A stretch of DNA of 64,000 nt from an uncultured Kiloniellaceae bacterium (GCA_947500035.1 CANMQP010000005.1:744001-808000), one strand, 5' to 3'; positions 24,835 to 33,979 are shown, numbered from the stretch's first letter. Numbers and translations are program-made. Notes: generated by a model from the letters alone, not told the origin.

Positions 24835-26004
24835 TTAGAGTTCGATCCTGTAGCGTTCTATAAATGCGCGATCAGGCTCAACCCCCAGTCCGGGGCCCTC
24901 GGGAACCGAAGCGAAACCGCCGGTCCTGGCGACTTGTCCCTGAATATCCAGCGGCTCAGCCAGCAACTCGTCGCGAAAGCGGTTGTCTGTGGTATCGAAT
25001 TCCAACAGAGGTTCACGCGGAAAGAGCCCGCCGGGAAGCGGCGGCATAGCCGCCAGCAGATGGAGATTGGCGGCGACCGCAACAGCCGAACCCCAGACGT
25101 GGTTGACGACAGGCGTGAAATGCGTGTGGGCGAGCGCAAGCACTTTAAGATACTCAGAGATTCCGCCCAGCGCGCAGACCTCTGGCTGAGCAATATCCAG
25201 ACACCTGCCCTCCAGCAGATGGCGCCAGCCCCAGCGTGTGAATTCCGCCTCGCCTCCTGAGATATTGACCTTCAGTTTTGCTCTCAGTTCCCGGTAGCCA
25301 TCCAGGTCTTCCGGCGCAACGGGTTCTTCGAACCAGTAAGCGCCCAATTCAGAGAGCGCCTCGCCGACAAACAGCGCATCGTTGGTTGTGTAGCAGTGAT
25401 TGGCATCGGCCATAAACGGGAAGTCATCGCCCACACCGCGCCGAACTGCTTCGGCCAAACGGACGTCGCTCTTTGCGCCAAGACCAAGTTTCATTTTCGT
25501 TGCGGCGAAGCCGGCGGCCTTGATCGCAGCTGCCTCATCTTCAAAACGGGAAAGGTGGGACGCGAGATCCTCCCGTTTCAACATCATCCCATAGCCGTAG
25601 ACCGGCACCCGGTCGCGCTGCTGTCCGCCAATCAGCTTACAGAGGGGCAAACCGGCAATCTTGCCCGTCAGATCCCAGAGCGCGATATCGACCCCCGACA
25701 AAGCCTGAAGCGGCATCCCTTTCTGAGCGTGATCACGCAACAGATTATAGACCTTGTGCCAGAGCACCTCGCGGTCGACGGGATCATGGCCGATGATCAT
25801 CGGCTGTATAACCCGCTCGACAATTGTTTTATTTGCCAGCGCTACGTTGCCCGGGCCGAAACACTCGCCCCATCCACTCAGGCCTTCGTCCGTACGGATT
25901 TCCACCAGATGCGCCGAGCGTTTCGCGTAGTACTGCTGAGAATAGCCAAGCTCCTCCGGCAGATCGTACTGCAGGACGTGGCTGACGACTTCAGTGATTT
26001 TCAT
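24835..26004 (-). CDS. Enolase-superfamily (mandelate racemase / muconate lactonizing type) enzyme
   Basis: The start at 26004 (MKITEVVSHVLQYDLPEE) follows an AAGG ribosome-binding site and gives 389 residues. The capping domain is at the N-terminus (GLSGWGECFGPG). The barrel carries Lys170-x-Lys172 (TKMKLG), metal ligands Asp200 (ADANHC), Glu226 (WFEEPV) and Glu252 (SGGEAEF), and His302 (VVNHVWG). The combination of KxK and a barrel-end His is that of the mandelate-racemase branch, which abstracts an alpha-proton from a carboxylic acid, often a sugar-acid dehydratase or racemase. The gene follows a DctP receptor and a GntR/FCD regulator, so the receptor's ligand is likely related to its substrate. 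Substrate not known. Confidence 0.88.
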   Translation of the reverse strand: MKITEVVSHVLQYDLPEELGYSQQYYAKRSAHLVEIRTDEGLSGWGECFGPGNVALANKTIVERVIQPMIIGHDPVDREVLWHKVYNLLRDHAQKGMPLQALSGVDIALWDLTGKIAGLPLCKLIGGQQRDRVPVYGYGMMLKREDLASHLSRFEDEAAAIKAAGFAATKMKLGLGAKSDVRLAEAVRRGVGDDFPFMADANHCYTTNDALFVGEALSELGAYWFEEPVAPEDLDGYRELRAKLKVNISGGEAEFTRWGWRHLLEGRCLDIAQPEVCALGGISEYLKVLALAHTHFTPVVNHVWGSAVAVAANLHLLAAMPPLPGGLFPREPLLEFDTTDNRFRDELLAEPLDIQGQVARTGGFASVPEGPGLGVEPDRAFIERYRIEL

Positions 26005-26029
26005 GTGAGCCTTCTCAGGCAAAAAGTCG

Positions 26030-26062
26030 CTGCAGGCAGCCACAAACTGTAGCCGCCTGCAG
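26030..26062 (-). terminator. Hairpin between the DctP receptor and the enolase-superfamily gene
   Basis: A 15-bp stem with two G-U pairs (arms 26030-26044 and 26048-26062, 3-nt loop) is followed on the minus strand by CGACTTTTTG. It begins 12 bases after the dctP-like stop and ends about 26 bases before the next ATG, so it works as an intercistronic attenuator or 3'-end stabiliser of the receptor mRNA. Confidence 0.75.
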
Positions 26063-26073
26063 CTATTTCTGAC

Positions 26074-27102
26074 CTACTTTACGAGGCCGAGCTGGCGCAG
26101 ATACGCCATGTGGCTCTCAACCAGAGCCTTTGCTTCCGGAGTGGTCGCGAAATCGCCCCAGGCAGCCTGGGCGGCGTTACGGAAGGCCTGACGGTCTTCA
26201 GGCGACCAGTCATAGATGTTTACACCCTGCTCCTTGAGCTGGGCGGCAGCTTCGGCATTCTTTTTCTCGAAGGTGAGTGCCGTTTTCAGTGCCAATGCCT
26301 GCATCGCGGTCGACATGATCCGCTGATGGTTCTCCGGCATGCCATCCCAAACGCTCTTGTTGCACGCGAGGTGGTCCGACGGCATGGAGTGGAACCCGGG
26401 ATAGTTGGTGTGTTTCACCAGGTCATACAGACCAAGACCGACGTTGTTTGCGATACCGGACGCATCGGCACCGTCAATGATACCGGTCTCCAGCGCCGTG
26501 AAGATTTCCGTGAAGTCCATCACGATCGGGCTAGCGCCAAGATTTTCAAAGATTTTGGTTTCCATGCCGGGCGGAGAGCGGAATTTCCAGTCCTTGAAGT
26601 CCGCCGCATTGCGGATCGGCTTGGAGGATGCGAGCGATTCCTGCCCTGGGACCCACCAGCCGATCAGTTGCATATCATAGTTGTTGTAGAGCTTTTGTGC
26701 GGCTTCAAGTCCCCCACCATAATAGAGCCACGAGAGCTGCTGGTAGGGTGTGTCGTAACCGCCCATGATATCGCCGACGAACTGAAACGCCGGATTCTTG
26801 CCGGTTTGATAAGCGCCACCGGTCATGTCACAGTCAAGAATACCAGACGCTGCCGCATCGAATGTTTCCACCGACTTCACGACGGACGAGGAATAGAACA
26901 TCTCGACCTTGATTTCGCCGCCGGACATCGTCTGAATATCGTCGATGTATTCCGCCGCCAGTTTGCCGGACACCGTCTCCGGGCCAAAGTGCGTCTGGAT
27001 GCGCAGATTGGTCTCCGCAGCCGTTGCGGCCGTGCCTGCCAGGCTTGCAAGGGCAACCGCCGCAATGCAGCCCGTCAGGGTCTTGGTTTTCTTCTCGTAC
27101 AT
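26074..27102 (-). CDS. DctP-family TRAP transporter solute receptor
   Basis: A 342-residue periplasmic protein with a signal peptide (LTGCIAAVALASLAGTAATA). DctP-type motifs include SGGEIKVEMFYSSSVV, WKFRSPPGMETKIFENLGAS and GIIDGADASG; the Arg in WKFRSPPG normally binds the substrate carboxylate. An excellent ribosome-binding site (GGGAGGAATCT) precedes the ATG. The DctQ and DctM membrane subunits are not adjacent, so the receptor is an orphan or is served by a distant transporter. It is followed through a hairpin by the enolase-superfamily enzyme and preceded by a GntR/FCD regulator on the same strand. Confidence 0.9.
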   Translation of the reverse strand: MYEKKTKTLTGCIAAVALASLAGTAATAAETNLRIQTHFGPETVSGKLAAEYIDDIQTMSGGEIKVEMFYSSSVVKSVETFDAAASGILDCDMTGGAYQTGKNPAFQFVGDIMGGYDTPYQQLSWLYYGGGLEAAQKLYNNYDMQLIGWWVPGQESLASSKPIRNAADFKDWKFRSPPGMETKIFENLGASPIVMDFTEIFTALETGIIDGADASGIANNVGLGLYDLVKHTNYPGFHSMPSDHLACNKSVWDGMPENHQRIMSTAMQALALKTALTFEKKNAEAAAQLKEQGVNIYDWSPEDRQAFRNAAQAAWGDFATTPEAKALVESHMAYLRQLGLVK

Positions 27103-27176
27103 AGATTCCTCCCTATTTACTCTCTATCTCAGGCATCCTGCTCCCGTGGCTTCGGCCGCAAATGCCCATGCAGTTT

Positions 27177-27193
27177 AACAGCACAGCGCTGTT
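27177..27193. promoter_or_regulatory. Inverted repeat upstream of the DctP-type gene
   Basis: AACAGC-ACAGC-GCTGTT is a perfect 6+5+6 inverted repeat about 75 bases upstream of the receptor start, in the 249-bp gap between it and the regulator gene. It could bind the adjacent GntR/FCD regulator. Confidence 0.35.
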
Positions 27194-27351
27194 AGGAAAC
27201 GGCGTAGTGGCGCCGCCTTATCTTTTTGTTTTTGTCGAACTACCTCCCCTGTCGGGCTGCCTATCCGGGCAGCTCTTTGTTCGTTCCTTCACCTCTAAAG
27301 GGATCAGATTTTTCGCCTTTGGTTTCCGCTAGCTGATCACTGTGAACCCCT

Positions 27352-28098
27352 TCATTGAGGCGAACCCGTTTTTAACCCTTGTTCAAGCCGCTCATTGGCG
27401 TCTGCAAGAAGCTGGCCCATAGCCTCTTCCGCCAGTGTGGCGTCTCCAGTCGCGATCGCCTCGTAGACCCGCCTGTGAAATGGGATCGAGGACTCATTTT
27501 CTCTGGGGTCTTTGTTTGTCAAACGAATGCTGCTGAGCAGCGCGGAGTAAATCATGCCCTCCATCGCAATCAGAAACTCATTCTGCGCCGCCCGAAGGAT
27601 CGCTCCGTGGAAGGACGCATCCGCTAAAACGAAGTCCTCAATCGAACCTCTTTCGTCTTCCATGCGTTTGACCGCAGTCTCTATCCCTCTTTTTTGGGCT
27701 TCCGATGCGCGCTCAGCGGCCCAGCGGGCGGCTTTGGGTTCAAACATCCGCCGCGCTTCCATGAGCTGGCGCAGAAAACCGCCGTCAGGTGCGGCCGACT
27801 GATACCAATCCAGTACATCGTCGTCCAAAAGCCCCCAACTACCGCGCGGACGAACGCGTGTCCCAATGCCGCGGCGCACCTCCAACAGACCTTTACCGAC
27901 GAGTATTTTAACGGCATCGCGAACGACCGACCGGCTGACTTGATAGCGCAAGGCCAATGCACCTTCATCCTCGACCAACCGCCCCGGTTCATAGCCTCCG
28001 CCGATAATCCGTCGCCCCAAATCCCGAGCCATGTCGGTCGCCAGACTCGGCGCCGGTCCCGGTGTTTGTTTCAGGTCGTAAAAGCTTATACCGCCCAT
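27352..28098 (-). CDS. GntR-family regulator, FadR/FCD subfamily
   Basis: A 248-residue protein with an N-terminal GntR winged helix (about 20-85: ALRYQVSRSVVRDAVKILVG, GLLEVRRGIGTRVRP) and a C-terminal all-helical FCD ligand domain. FCD has conserved Asp and His residues (DASFHGAILRAA; PFHRRVYEAI) that usually hold a metal and bind a carboxylic-acid effector. It precedes the TRAP receptor and sugar-acid-type enzyme on the same strand and probably represses them until their substrate is present. A palindrome just upstream of its own start suggests autoregulation. Confidence 0.88.
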   Translation of the reverse strand: MGGISFYDLKQTPGPAPSLATDMARDLGRRIIGGGYEPGRLVEDEGALALRYQVSRSVVRDAVKILVGKGLLEVRRGIGTRVRPRGSWGLLDDDVLDWYQSAAPDGGFLRQLMEARRMFEPKAARWAAERASEAQKRGIETAVKRMEDERGSIEDFVLADASFHGAILRAAQNEFLIAMEGMIYSALLSSIRLTNKDPRENESSIPFHRRVYEAIATGDATLAEEAMGQLLADANERLEQGLKTGSPQ

Positions 28099-28109
28099 GC
28101 TTGAACTCT

Positions 28110-28124
28110 AAACATATGATGTTT
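28110..28124. promoter_or_regulatory. Palindrome at the GntR gene start
   Basis: AAACAT-ATG-ATGTTT, a perfect 15-bp palindrome, lies 12 bases upstream of the regulator's ATG. FCD-type GntR proteins bind short palindromes of this kind (for example ATCATATGAT cores); autoregulation is inferred. Confidence 0.45.
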
Positions 28125-28412
28125 GACGAATCAATGCCTTTGGATGCAGCACGCCCCATGCGACCGCTTCCCTCTCCTCGCCGTTACTCTTGTGACAAGA
28201 CTTCGCAACAGGGTGTGAAAATATGTAAGCACGTAAAACAATAAATCTGTAAGCGAAGAAATACTATTTTCTGGTGTATTTTTTCGATCATATCGAAGCG
28301 CGACTTCGTTTTACTACGAAACATGCAACTTTAGATTTATGTTTAATAAATTGTAAATAATTTTACGATTAAGAATATCTTACCAAACACCCCCTCATAA
28401 GGTTTGCGCTTA
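28125..28412. other. AT-rich divergent intergenic region
   Basis: This gap separates the GntR gene (minus) from the histidine kinase gene (plus). The half nearer the kinase is markedly AT-rich (28200-28390), suiting promoter DNA for the kinase. I see no gene or RNA structure in it. Confidence 0.4.
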
Positions 28413-29672
28413 ATGTTTCCAGTGCCCTTCAATGATACGCAAAGGCTCGAAACACTCGAATCCTATGTCGTATTGGATACCGGCCCGAACGAAGTCTTTG
28501 ATTGTCTGACCCGCCTTGCAAGTAAGCATTTTAAGTGCCCGATCGCCTTGGTATCGCTTGTCGACGAGAACCGGCAGTGGTTTAAGTCCGGATACGGCCT
28601 TGAGGCTGTGGAGACTGATCGGGAATCGGCCTTTTGCGGTCACACAATACAGGCCAATGAGCCTCTGGTGATCCTGGACGCCACCCGCGACGCCAGGTTC
28701 GCGGACAACACCCTGGTTTGCGGATCGCCGGAAATCAGGTTTTATGCCGGTGCACCACTTATCACTCCGCTTGGCTTTCGGTTGGGAACCTTCTGCATTA
28801 TCGATCTGAAAGCACGCGAGGATTTCAGTGTTGCTGACAGCGCCTCCCTGAAAGACTTCGCGAAAACTGCGATGGAAATACTTGAACTCCAGCGCAGAGA
28901 GAATTCGCACCGGGCACAGCCCCTCGAGAGCGACTGTGCAGAAAAGGCACGCGTCGATCTCTTCTCGACCGTTGCGCATGAGATCAGATCCCCGCTGGCA
29001 GCGCTCTGCAGTTCTGCAAAAATACTGGAAAGTCAGATCTTCGGGCCATCGGGCGACAAACGCTATCTGGAATTTTTTACCATGATGTCGGAGACGGCGG
29101 AGCAAGTCGTGAACCTGGCAGACCGTATGTTGAACTTTGCTCGCCTGCGTACCGGTGATGTCGAGATGCAAGAAGAGCTTGTCGGAGTACGGGAGCTTCT
29201 GGAGAAGGCCAAGCGTCTGGCCGTTATGGAAAGTGGCGCGAACGAAACCTGCATACGGGTCGCGGATATGAAGCACGAGATTTGCGTCCGGGCTGACAAG
29301 GTTTTTCTCGCTCAGATGCTCCAGAATCTTATCCTGAACGCATTGAAGTATAACGATGGCAATCCCGAAATCCTTCTCAACGCCGGGGTTTCCGATGCAG
29401 GCGTTCTTACAATTGACGTCATTGATTCAGGCATTGGCATGAATGAAGAGGGTATTCGCCTCGCCCTTCAGCCCTATGCCCAAATACAACAGAGCGGACG
29501 GAAGTTTGTCGGTGGTGTCGGTATCGGCCTGCCGCTGGTCAAGCGCCTGATAGAAATGCACGGCGGCCGACTTGCAATCGAGAGCCAAGAGAAGATCGGG
29601 ACCAAAGCATCTCTGCTTCTGCCTGCTTACCGCATTGAGAGCATCAGGGACCTAGCTGTCCCATTATTATAG
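28413..29672 (+). CDS. GAF-domain sensor histidine kinase
   Basis: The ATG at 28413 has an AAGG site 11 bases upstream and is preferred to an in-frame TTG at 28404; it gives 419 residues. An N-terminal GAF domain (about 20-155; PIALVSLVDENRQWFKSGYG, ESAFCGHTI, FYAGAPL) has the sequence of soluble GAF sensors. The HisKA segment has the phosphoacceptor His in STVAHEIRSPLAAL. The HATPase domain shows the N box (LILNALKYN), G1 (VIDSGIGM) and G2 (GGVGIGLPLVKRL). No membrane segment is present, so the signal is cytoplasmic. No response regulator is adjacent. Confidence 0.9.
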   Translation: MFPVPFNDTQRLETLESYVVLDTGPNEVFDCLTRLASKHFKCPIALVSLVDENRQWFKSGYGLEAVETDRESAFCGHTIQANEPLVILDATRDARFADNTLVCGSPEIRFYAGAPLITPLGFRLGTFCIIDLKAREDFSVADSASLKDFAKTAMEILELQRRENSHRAQPLESDCAEKARVDLFSTVAHEIRSPLAALCSSAKILESQIFGPSGDKRYLEFFTMMSETAEQVVNLADRMLNFARLRTGDVEMQEELVGVRELLEKAKRLAVMESGANETCIRVADMKHEICVRADKVFLAQMLQNLILNALKYNDGNPEILLNAGVSDAGVLTIDVIDSGIGMNEEGIRLALQPYAQIQQSGRKFVGGVGIGLPLVKRLIEMHGGRLAIESQEKIGTKASLLLPAYRIESIRDLAVPLL

Positions 29673-29703
29673 AGAGGCAGGTTATCGGGGGATTTGCGAC
29701 GCC

Positions 29704-32694
29704 TTACCTCAATCGGCTGTGCGAGATAATCTCCGGTTCGCCATTTTTCCAGAGAATCCCGAAGCGGAAGGGACGGAAGATTTCAAAGCGTCTGTCCTTG
29801 ACCGCAAAGGTTACGTCCGCATAGCGGCCATCTCCCACCGAGGGAGGGAGCGGATTGCCAACCTCCACCGAAAAAATCTTTGTGGCGCGGGGATCGGCTG
29901 CGGCTCCCCGAACGTGAATCCGGTTTTCGCGATTATAGTCAGTAATGATCGCGCGCAGGACATATTCCTTATCGTCAAAAAAAGCCTGCATGTCCTCACG
30001 CGAGATCGAGGGAGCGGGAAAAGCGGACAAAGCCGCCTCTTGCTGCGCGTCGGCAATCTGTGGATTTGCGGTTTGGGCTTGGGCTCTTGCCGCTTCTTCG
30101 GCTTGTGCCTTCTCCGCGCGCTCTCTTTCAGCGCGTTCTCTCGCCTCTCTCAGTCTTTGCGCCTCGGCTTCGGCCGCCGCCCGTGCGGCCCTCTCGGCTT
30201 CCTCAGCGGCAAAACGATCCAGCGCAGCCTGAGCGCGGTCGGCATAGGCGCCCTCGGGATAGCTGACAAGAAATTCGCGATATGAGGCCGGGTCGTCACT
30301 ATCCTCGATCTGTGACCACGCCCTTTGTTCCGCCTCCGCCTCAAGCGCCTGTTGCGTGTCCAGCTCGGCCTGCTTGCGCCGGAAGACGTCGCGCTCCTGT
30401 TCTGCCTCGGCTGCTCGGTGGCTATCAGGGTAACGATTCAGAAATGCAGAGATGGCGGTCACCTTGTCGCCCGGCGGCACAGGCTCGCCGAAGGTCTCAT
30501 CAACGAGGATCCGAAGTTCATTCCAGGCGACGATTTCTTCCTTATCGATCTCTCGCAGAAGCGTGCCGTAGACGAAAGCCTCGGTGTCACCACGCTCGAT
30601 TTGCAGCCAGGTATCGCTCCCCACCTGCACGCGCGCCGATACCTGAACCTCGTTCCCGGTCTTCAAACTGCCCAACACAACGCCTTCGAGCGAGGGTTTA
30701 CTCCGCATGTTTGCGTTTCTGCGGACAACGAACCGGCCATCCATCTCGGTCACGACCGGTTGGAGCAGTTCATCCAATCGGGTTTGCGCCTCATCGGAAT
30801 ACTCGCCGGACGGAAAGTCCCGGATGTATTCGCCATAGGCCGCCAGAGTGTCGGTCTTGCTGGCGTCCGTCCAAGCCTGCGTATCCCTTAAGCGGGCCGC
30901 GGCCTCCTCCTCCTGAATCTGCTGTTCCCTAAGAGCCGCGATGCGTTGCCGCGCATCGGCTGCATTATCACCATCTGCAAAAGCTGCGAGATAACCTTGA
31001 TAGGCCTCAATGCTGTCGTCGGATTGGGCAGCCTCCCAACCTGCTTGTTCCTGCGCCTGTGCCGCCGCCTGGTCTGTTGCTCGTTGCGCATCGGCCTTGG
31101 CGGCAGCTTCCGCCTCGGCCCGGGCTTTTTCCTGTTCACGCTCAAGCTCTGCGGCGTTGGCGTCTGCCTCGGCTTCGGCTTCGGCTTGCGCGATGCGCTG
31201 CTGTTCCTGCTCAAGCTCTGCTAAGCGACTCCTTGCGTCTTCGACAAAGTTGCCCTGAGGCTGACCGACTAAATAGGCATTGTAAGCCGCTGCCGAGTCA
31301 TCCGACTGCGCGTCCGCCCACGCCGCTTCATCGGCCTGCGTTTTTGCATCGAGGGCCTGCTGCGCGAGCTTATCGGCTTCTGCCGTCGCCTGGAGGGCCT
31401 CTTCGGTCGCAATTTCCTGCCTGATTCTCGCGAGCAGGGCTTCTGCTTGCAAGCGGAACGTGCCGTCAGGATGGTTTCGAATGTAATCCGCAATGATTTC
31501 GACATCGCGCGAATCTCGCGCTTCATGCCACATCTCTCTTTCCGGATCTCCAAACAGCTTGGTCGTGTCGACAAGTGTGGCGCCAACTGCACCGGCAATG
31601 ACGAGCGCGATGGAAGCGCCGATAAACGCCAACCGACGGTTCGAAGACGACTCGTTCTGACCGCTCTCTGAGATCCTCTCCCTTTCAGCAAGAAGAGGGG
31701 TAGAGGCCGTCTCAGGAACCTGCTGCTCGGTCGCGTCTGTGACGGGTTCAAAGGCCCGTAAAACTGTTGTGTCACCGCCGCTATCCAGGGCATCGGCGGC
31801 GGTTGCGTCAGACCTATCGAAATGAGCGAGCCACTCATCCACGGATTGCGGACGATCAGCCGCCCGAATGGCAAGCGCTTTATCAACCGCCGCCAGGAAT
31901 GAGGGTGTGTAGCCGGGCAAATCCTGCTCCGAGAGGGGAGTCAGTGTGTCATCATCAAGCCGCTCGGCGGAATCCGGAGGCAGCTTTCCGGTAATACATC
32001 GGTAGAGCGTAACGCCGAGTGCGTAAATGTCCGTCCAGGGTCCGTCATTCCCGCGTGCAGCATATTGCTCGAAGGCGGCATAGGGTGGCGTTATGGCCGC
32101 GACAATCGATCGGGTCTGGGCATCCAAGGTTTGACGTGCCGCACCAAAATCCAACAGCACTGGGCTGCCGTCATCCCGGATCAGAATATTCGCCGGTTTG
32201 ATATCGCGGTGCCAGACGCCCGCCGCATGGACCCGCTTCAATCCGCTGAGCAAACTGAACAGCGCCGCCTCGAGACGTTTCTGCGGCAGCGTTGCCTGCC
32301 CCTTTAAGAGTTCAGAGAGCGGGCGGGCTTCTTCGAAGTCCATCACCATATAGGTGGTACCATTGGCCTCGAAAAAGCGGCGCACGGCAACGATGTTGGG
32401 ATGCCGGTTTGGTTGGGCCAGATTCCAAAGGATCCGCGCTTCTTCCTGGAACTTTTTAAGGCCCCAGGCGTAGGCTTCTTCAGAGTCCGACGAGGTAGGT
32501 GCGACTGTCGTTCCCGCAGTGCGCGTGGCGAGGTGTCTCGGTAAATACTCCTTGATGGCGACCTGATCGCCCAGGTAACGCCCCTCACCCCGATAGACAA
32601 TGCCAAATCCACCTTCGCCGAGTACCTCGATCAGACGGTATTCGTCAACGGTGGCGCCTGGAGATAAGGCGTTATGATGGTACGTGTCGCTCAT
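29704..32694 (-). CDS. Transmembrane Ser/Thr protein kinase with repeats and SH3b domain
   Basis: A 996-residue protein. The kinase domain (about 18-295) is intact: glycine loop GEGGFGIVYRG (26-36), Lys48, HRDIKPAN with Asp164, and DFG at 182-184. A transmembrane helix follows near 355-374. The remainder, probably periplasmic, holds about five degenerate repeats of a W/A-x5-D-x3-AY-x2-YL-x4-P-x-G unit (e.g. AQSDDSAAAYNAYLVGQPQG; DTLAAYGEYIRDFPSGEYSD) between Ala/Glu/Gln-rich helices. An SH3b domain (about 660-730; NANMRSKPSLEGVVLGSL) may read the cell wall. The PP2C phosphatase gene 39 bases upstream would reverse its phosphorylations. Confidence 0.92.
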   Translation of the reverse strand: MSDTYHHNALSPGATVDEYRLIEVLGEGGFGIVYRGEGRYLGDQVAIKEYLPRHLATRTAGTTVAPTSSDSEEAYAWGLKKFQEEARILWNLAQPNRHPNIVAVRRFFEANGTTYMVMDFEEARPLSELLKGQATLPQKRLEAALFSLLSGLKRVHAAGVWHRDIKPANILIRDDGSPVLLDFGAARQTLDAQTRSIVAAITPPYAAFEQYAARGNDGPWTDIYALGVTLYRCITGKLPPDSAERLDDDTLTPLSEQDLPGYTPSFLAAVDKALAIRAADRPQSVDEWLAHFDRSDATAADALDSGGDTTVLRAFEPVTDATEQQVPETASTPLLAERERISESGQNESSSNRRLAFIGASIALVIAGAVGATLVDTTKLFGDPEREMWHEARDSRDVEIIADYIRNHPDGTFRLQAEALLARIRQEIATEEALQATAEADKLAQQALDAKTQADEAAWADAQSDDSAAAYNAYLVGQPQGNFVEDARSRLAELEQEQQRIAQAEAEAEADANAAELEREQEKARAEAEAAAKADAQRATDQAAAQAQEQAGWEAAQSDDSIEAYQGYLAAFADGDNAADARQRIAALREQQIQEEEAAARLRDTQAWTDASKTDTLAAYGEYIRDFPSGEYSDEAQTRLDELLQPVVTEMDGRFVVRRNANMRSKPSLEGVVLGSLKTGNEVQVSARVQVGSDTWLQIERGDTEAFVYGTLLREIDKEEIVAWNELRILVDETFGEPVPPGDKVTAISAFLNRYPDSHRAAEAEQERDVFRRKQAELDTQQALEAEAEQRAWSQIEDSDDPASYREFLVSYPEGAYADRAQAALDRFAAEEAERAARAAAEAEAQRLREARERAERERAEKAQAEEAARAQAQTANPQIADAQQEAALSAFPAPSISREDMQAFFDDKEYVLRAIITDYNRENRIHVRGAAADPRATKIFSVEVGNPLPPSVGDGRYADVTFAVKDRRFEIFRPFRFGILWKNGEPEIISHSRLR

Positions 32695-32732
32695 ATCACC
32701 TGCCGCAGTGAATAAGGCCTCACAAGGATCAC

Positions 32733-33497
32733 CTAACGAACCTCGAAAACCGGTCTGGCTGCACAGACCGTTACATTGTCGCTCTCGCCCCTCGCGCGCG
32801 TGACCGCTAGATCCGCCAAGGCACCAAGAGCTTCTTCCAGATCACGAGCCTGTAACGCTTCGGCCATTTCGCTCTCGGACACATTCACCCAAAACCCGTC
32901 AGTGCAAAGAATGACCCCGTCTTCAGGCGTCACAGCCGCCTGAAGAACCTGATATTCCTGTTCTGCGTCTGGGCCGAGACTTTTGTATAGCCGCCCTTGT
33001 TCGGGTCCCGTCCGAGCTTCTTCTTCGTTCAATTCACCCGATTGAAGCATCAGCCGCGCTACCGAGTGATCCTTCGACTTGTAGATGGTATCGCCTTGGC
33101 GAAACACATACAATCGGCTATCGCCGAGATGGCTCCAGCAGGCGAGGTTTCGTCCCAGAAGCACTGCAACACAGGTTGTTCTGGCCTCATGAGCGAACCG
33201 GCGCGAAACATCCGCAACTTGCGCCTGTGCCTCGTCGATACAACGCCGCAAAGTGGCTTCGTCAGTGCCGGGCTGGCGTTCCCATCTCTCGAGCATGGCG
33301 GTCGTGGCCACTTCAGCGGCTTCTTCGCCTCCTTGATGCCCACCCAAACCATCGGCGGCGACGAGGATACAGCACGAAGAGTCCGACGCCACGCGATAGC
33401 CGGCCCTATCCTGCTGTGTTGCCCGGTCACCAAGACGCTGCAGGATCGCGATTTCCCATAGACTGTGTTTTTGAACCCTCAAGAGCCGCGCAACCAT
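32733..33497 (-). CDS. PP2C-type Ser/Thr protein phosphatase
   Basis: A 254-residue soluble phosphatase with all PP2C metal motifs: LGDRATQQDR near the start, VAADGLGGHQGGEEAAE, WSHLGDSRLY, ILCTDGFW and ESDNVTV. It is the first gene of a pair with the transmembrane kinase and is expected to dephosphorylate the kinase and its targets. Pairs of this kind occur as regulators of T6SS and of envelope processes. No T6SS structural gene is in the window, though an Rhs toxin gene is. Confidence 0.92.
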   Translation of the reverse strand: MVARLLRVQKHSLWEIAILQRLGDRATQQDRAGYRVASDSSCCILVAADGLGGHQGGEEAAEVATTAMLERWERQPGTDEATLRRCIDEAQAQVADVSRRFAHEARTTCVAVLLGRNLACWSHLGDSRLYVFRQGDTIYKSKDHSVARLMLQSGELNEEEARTGPEQGRLYKSLGPDAEQEYQVLQAAVTPEDGVILCTDGFWVNVSESEMAEALQARDLEEALGALADLAVTRARGESDNVTVCAARPVFEVR

Positions 33498-33637
33498 CTT
33501 TTTGTTGAAGATCTCTACAACTGCCGAAACTGCCCAAAAAAGGCCAGATGCAATCCGTTAACCCTTTAAACACCTGATCAACCTAGTGTTTCAAGTCTGA
33601 CATTGCTATTTTCCACGAGGAAACAAGGGGAAATCAA

Positions 33638-33979
33638 ATGGCACAGGCGTTAGCGGGTAAGCAAAAAGCCCTCGGGCGGAGCGAGTCGACCAGCTCTGAC
33701 ATAGCTTCGAACTCGACAGATGCGCCAATTTTCAGACGGCACAACGTTCCTGCCACCTCCCTGGATCTTACAGATGCAAATGACGCTTGGCCGGCGCGAT
33801 TTGACGACGCACCTACGGTCCGACAATGGCAAAAACACCTCGATTACTCGTTTGGGGACGATCAAGGAACAGAGGAAGAAAACCGCTGGAAACCCTGGCA
33901 GTCGGGGCCTTTCCTTGTTTTTATTTCACTGGCTTTATGGGTAGCAATCTACATCGGGGCTTCCCATATTTATTGGTAG
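33638..33979 (+). CDS. Small single-pass membrane protein, divergent from the phosphatase gene
   Basis: A 113-residue protein with a good ribosome-binding site (AGGGGAAATCAA). The first 85 residues are polar and probably cytoplasmic. One hydrophobic segment near the C-terminus (GPFLVFISLALWVAIYIGAS) would anchor it as a tail-anchored protein. It is transcribed divergently from the PP2C/kinase pair across a 140-bp gap. It may be a target of that pair, having many Ser/Thr in residues 13-40, but this is inference. Family not recognised. Confidence 0.6.
   Translation: MAQALAGKQKALGRSESTSSDIASNSTDAPIFRRHNVPATSLDLTDANDAWPARFDDAPTVRQWQKHLDYSFGDDQGTEEENRWKPWQSGPFLVFISLALWVAIYIGASHIYW

Noticed and set aside
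26110-27195. Long plus-strand open frame opposite the DctP-type gene
   Set aside because: Antisense to a clear TRAP receptor gene; the product lacks any recognisable pattern.
29719-31886. Several open frames on both strands within the kinase gene region
   Set aside because: They arise from the Ala/Glu/Gln-rich repeats of the kinase gene and have no independent start signals or domains.
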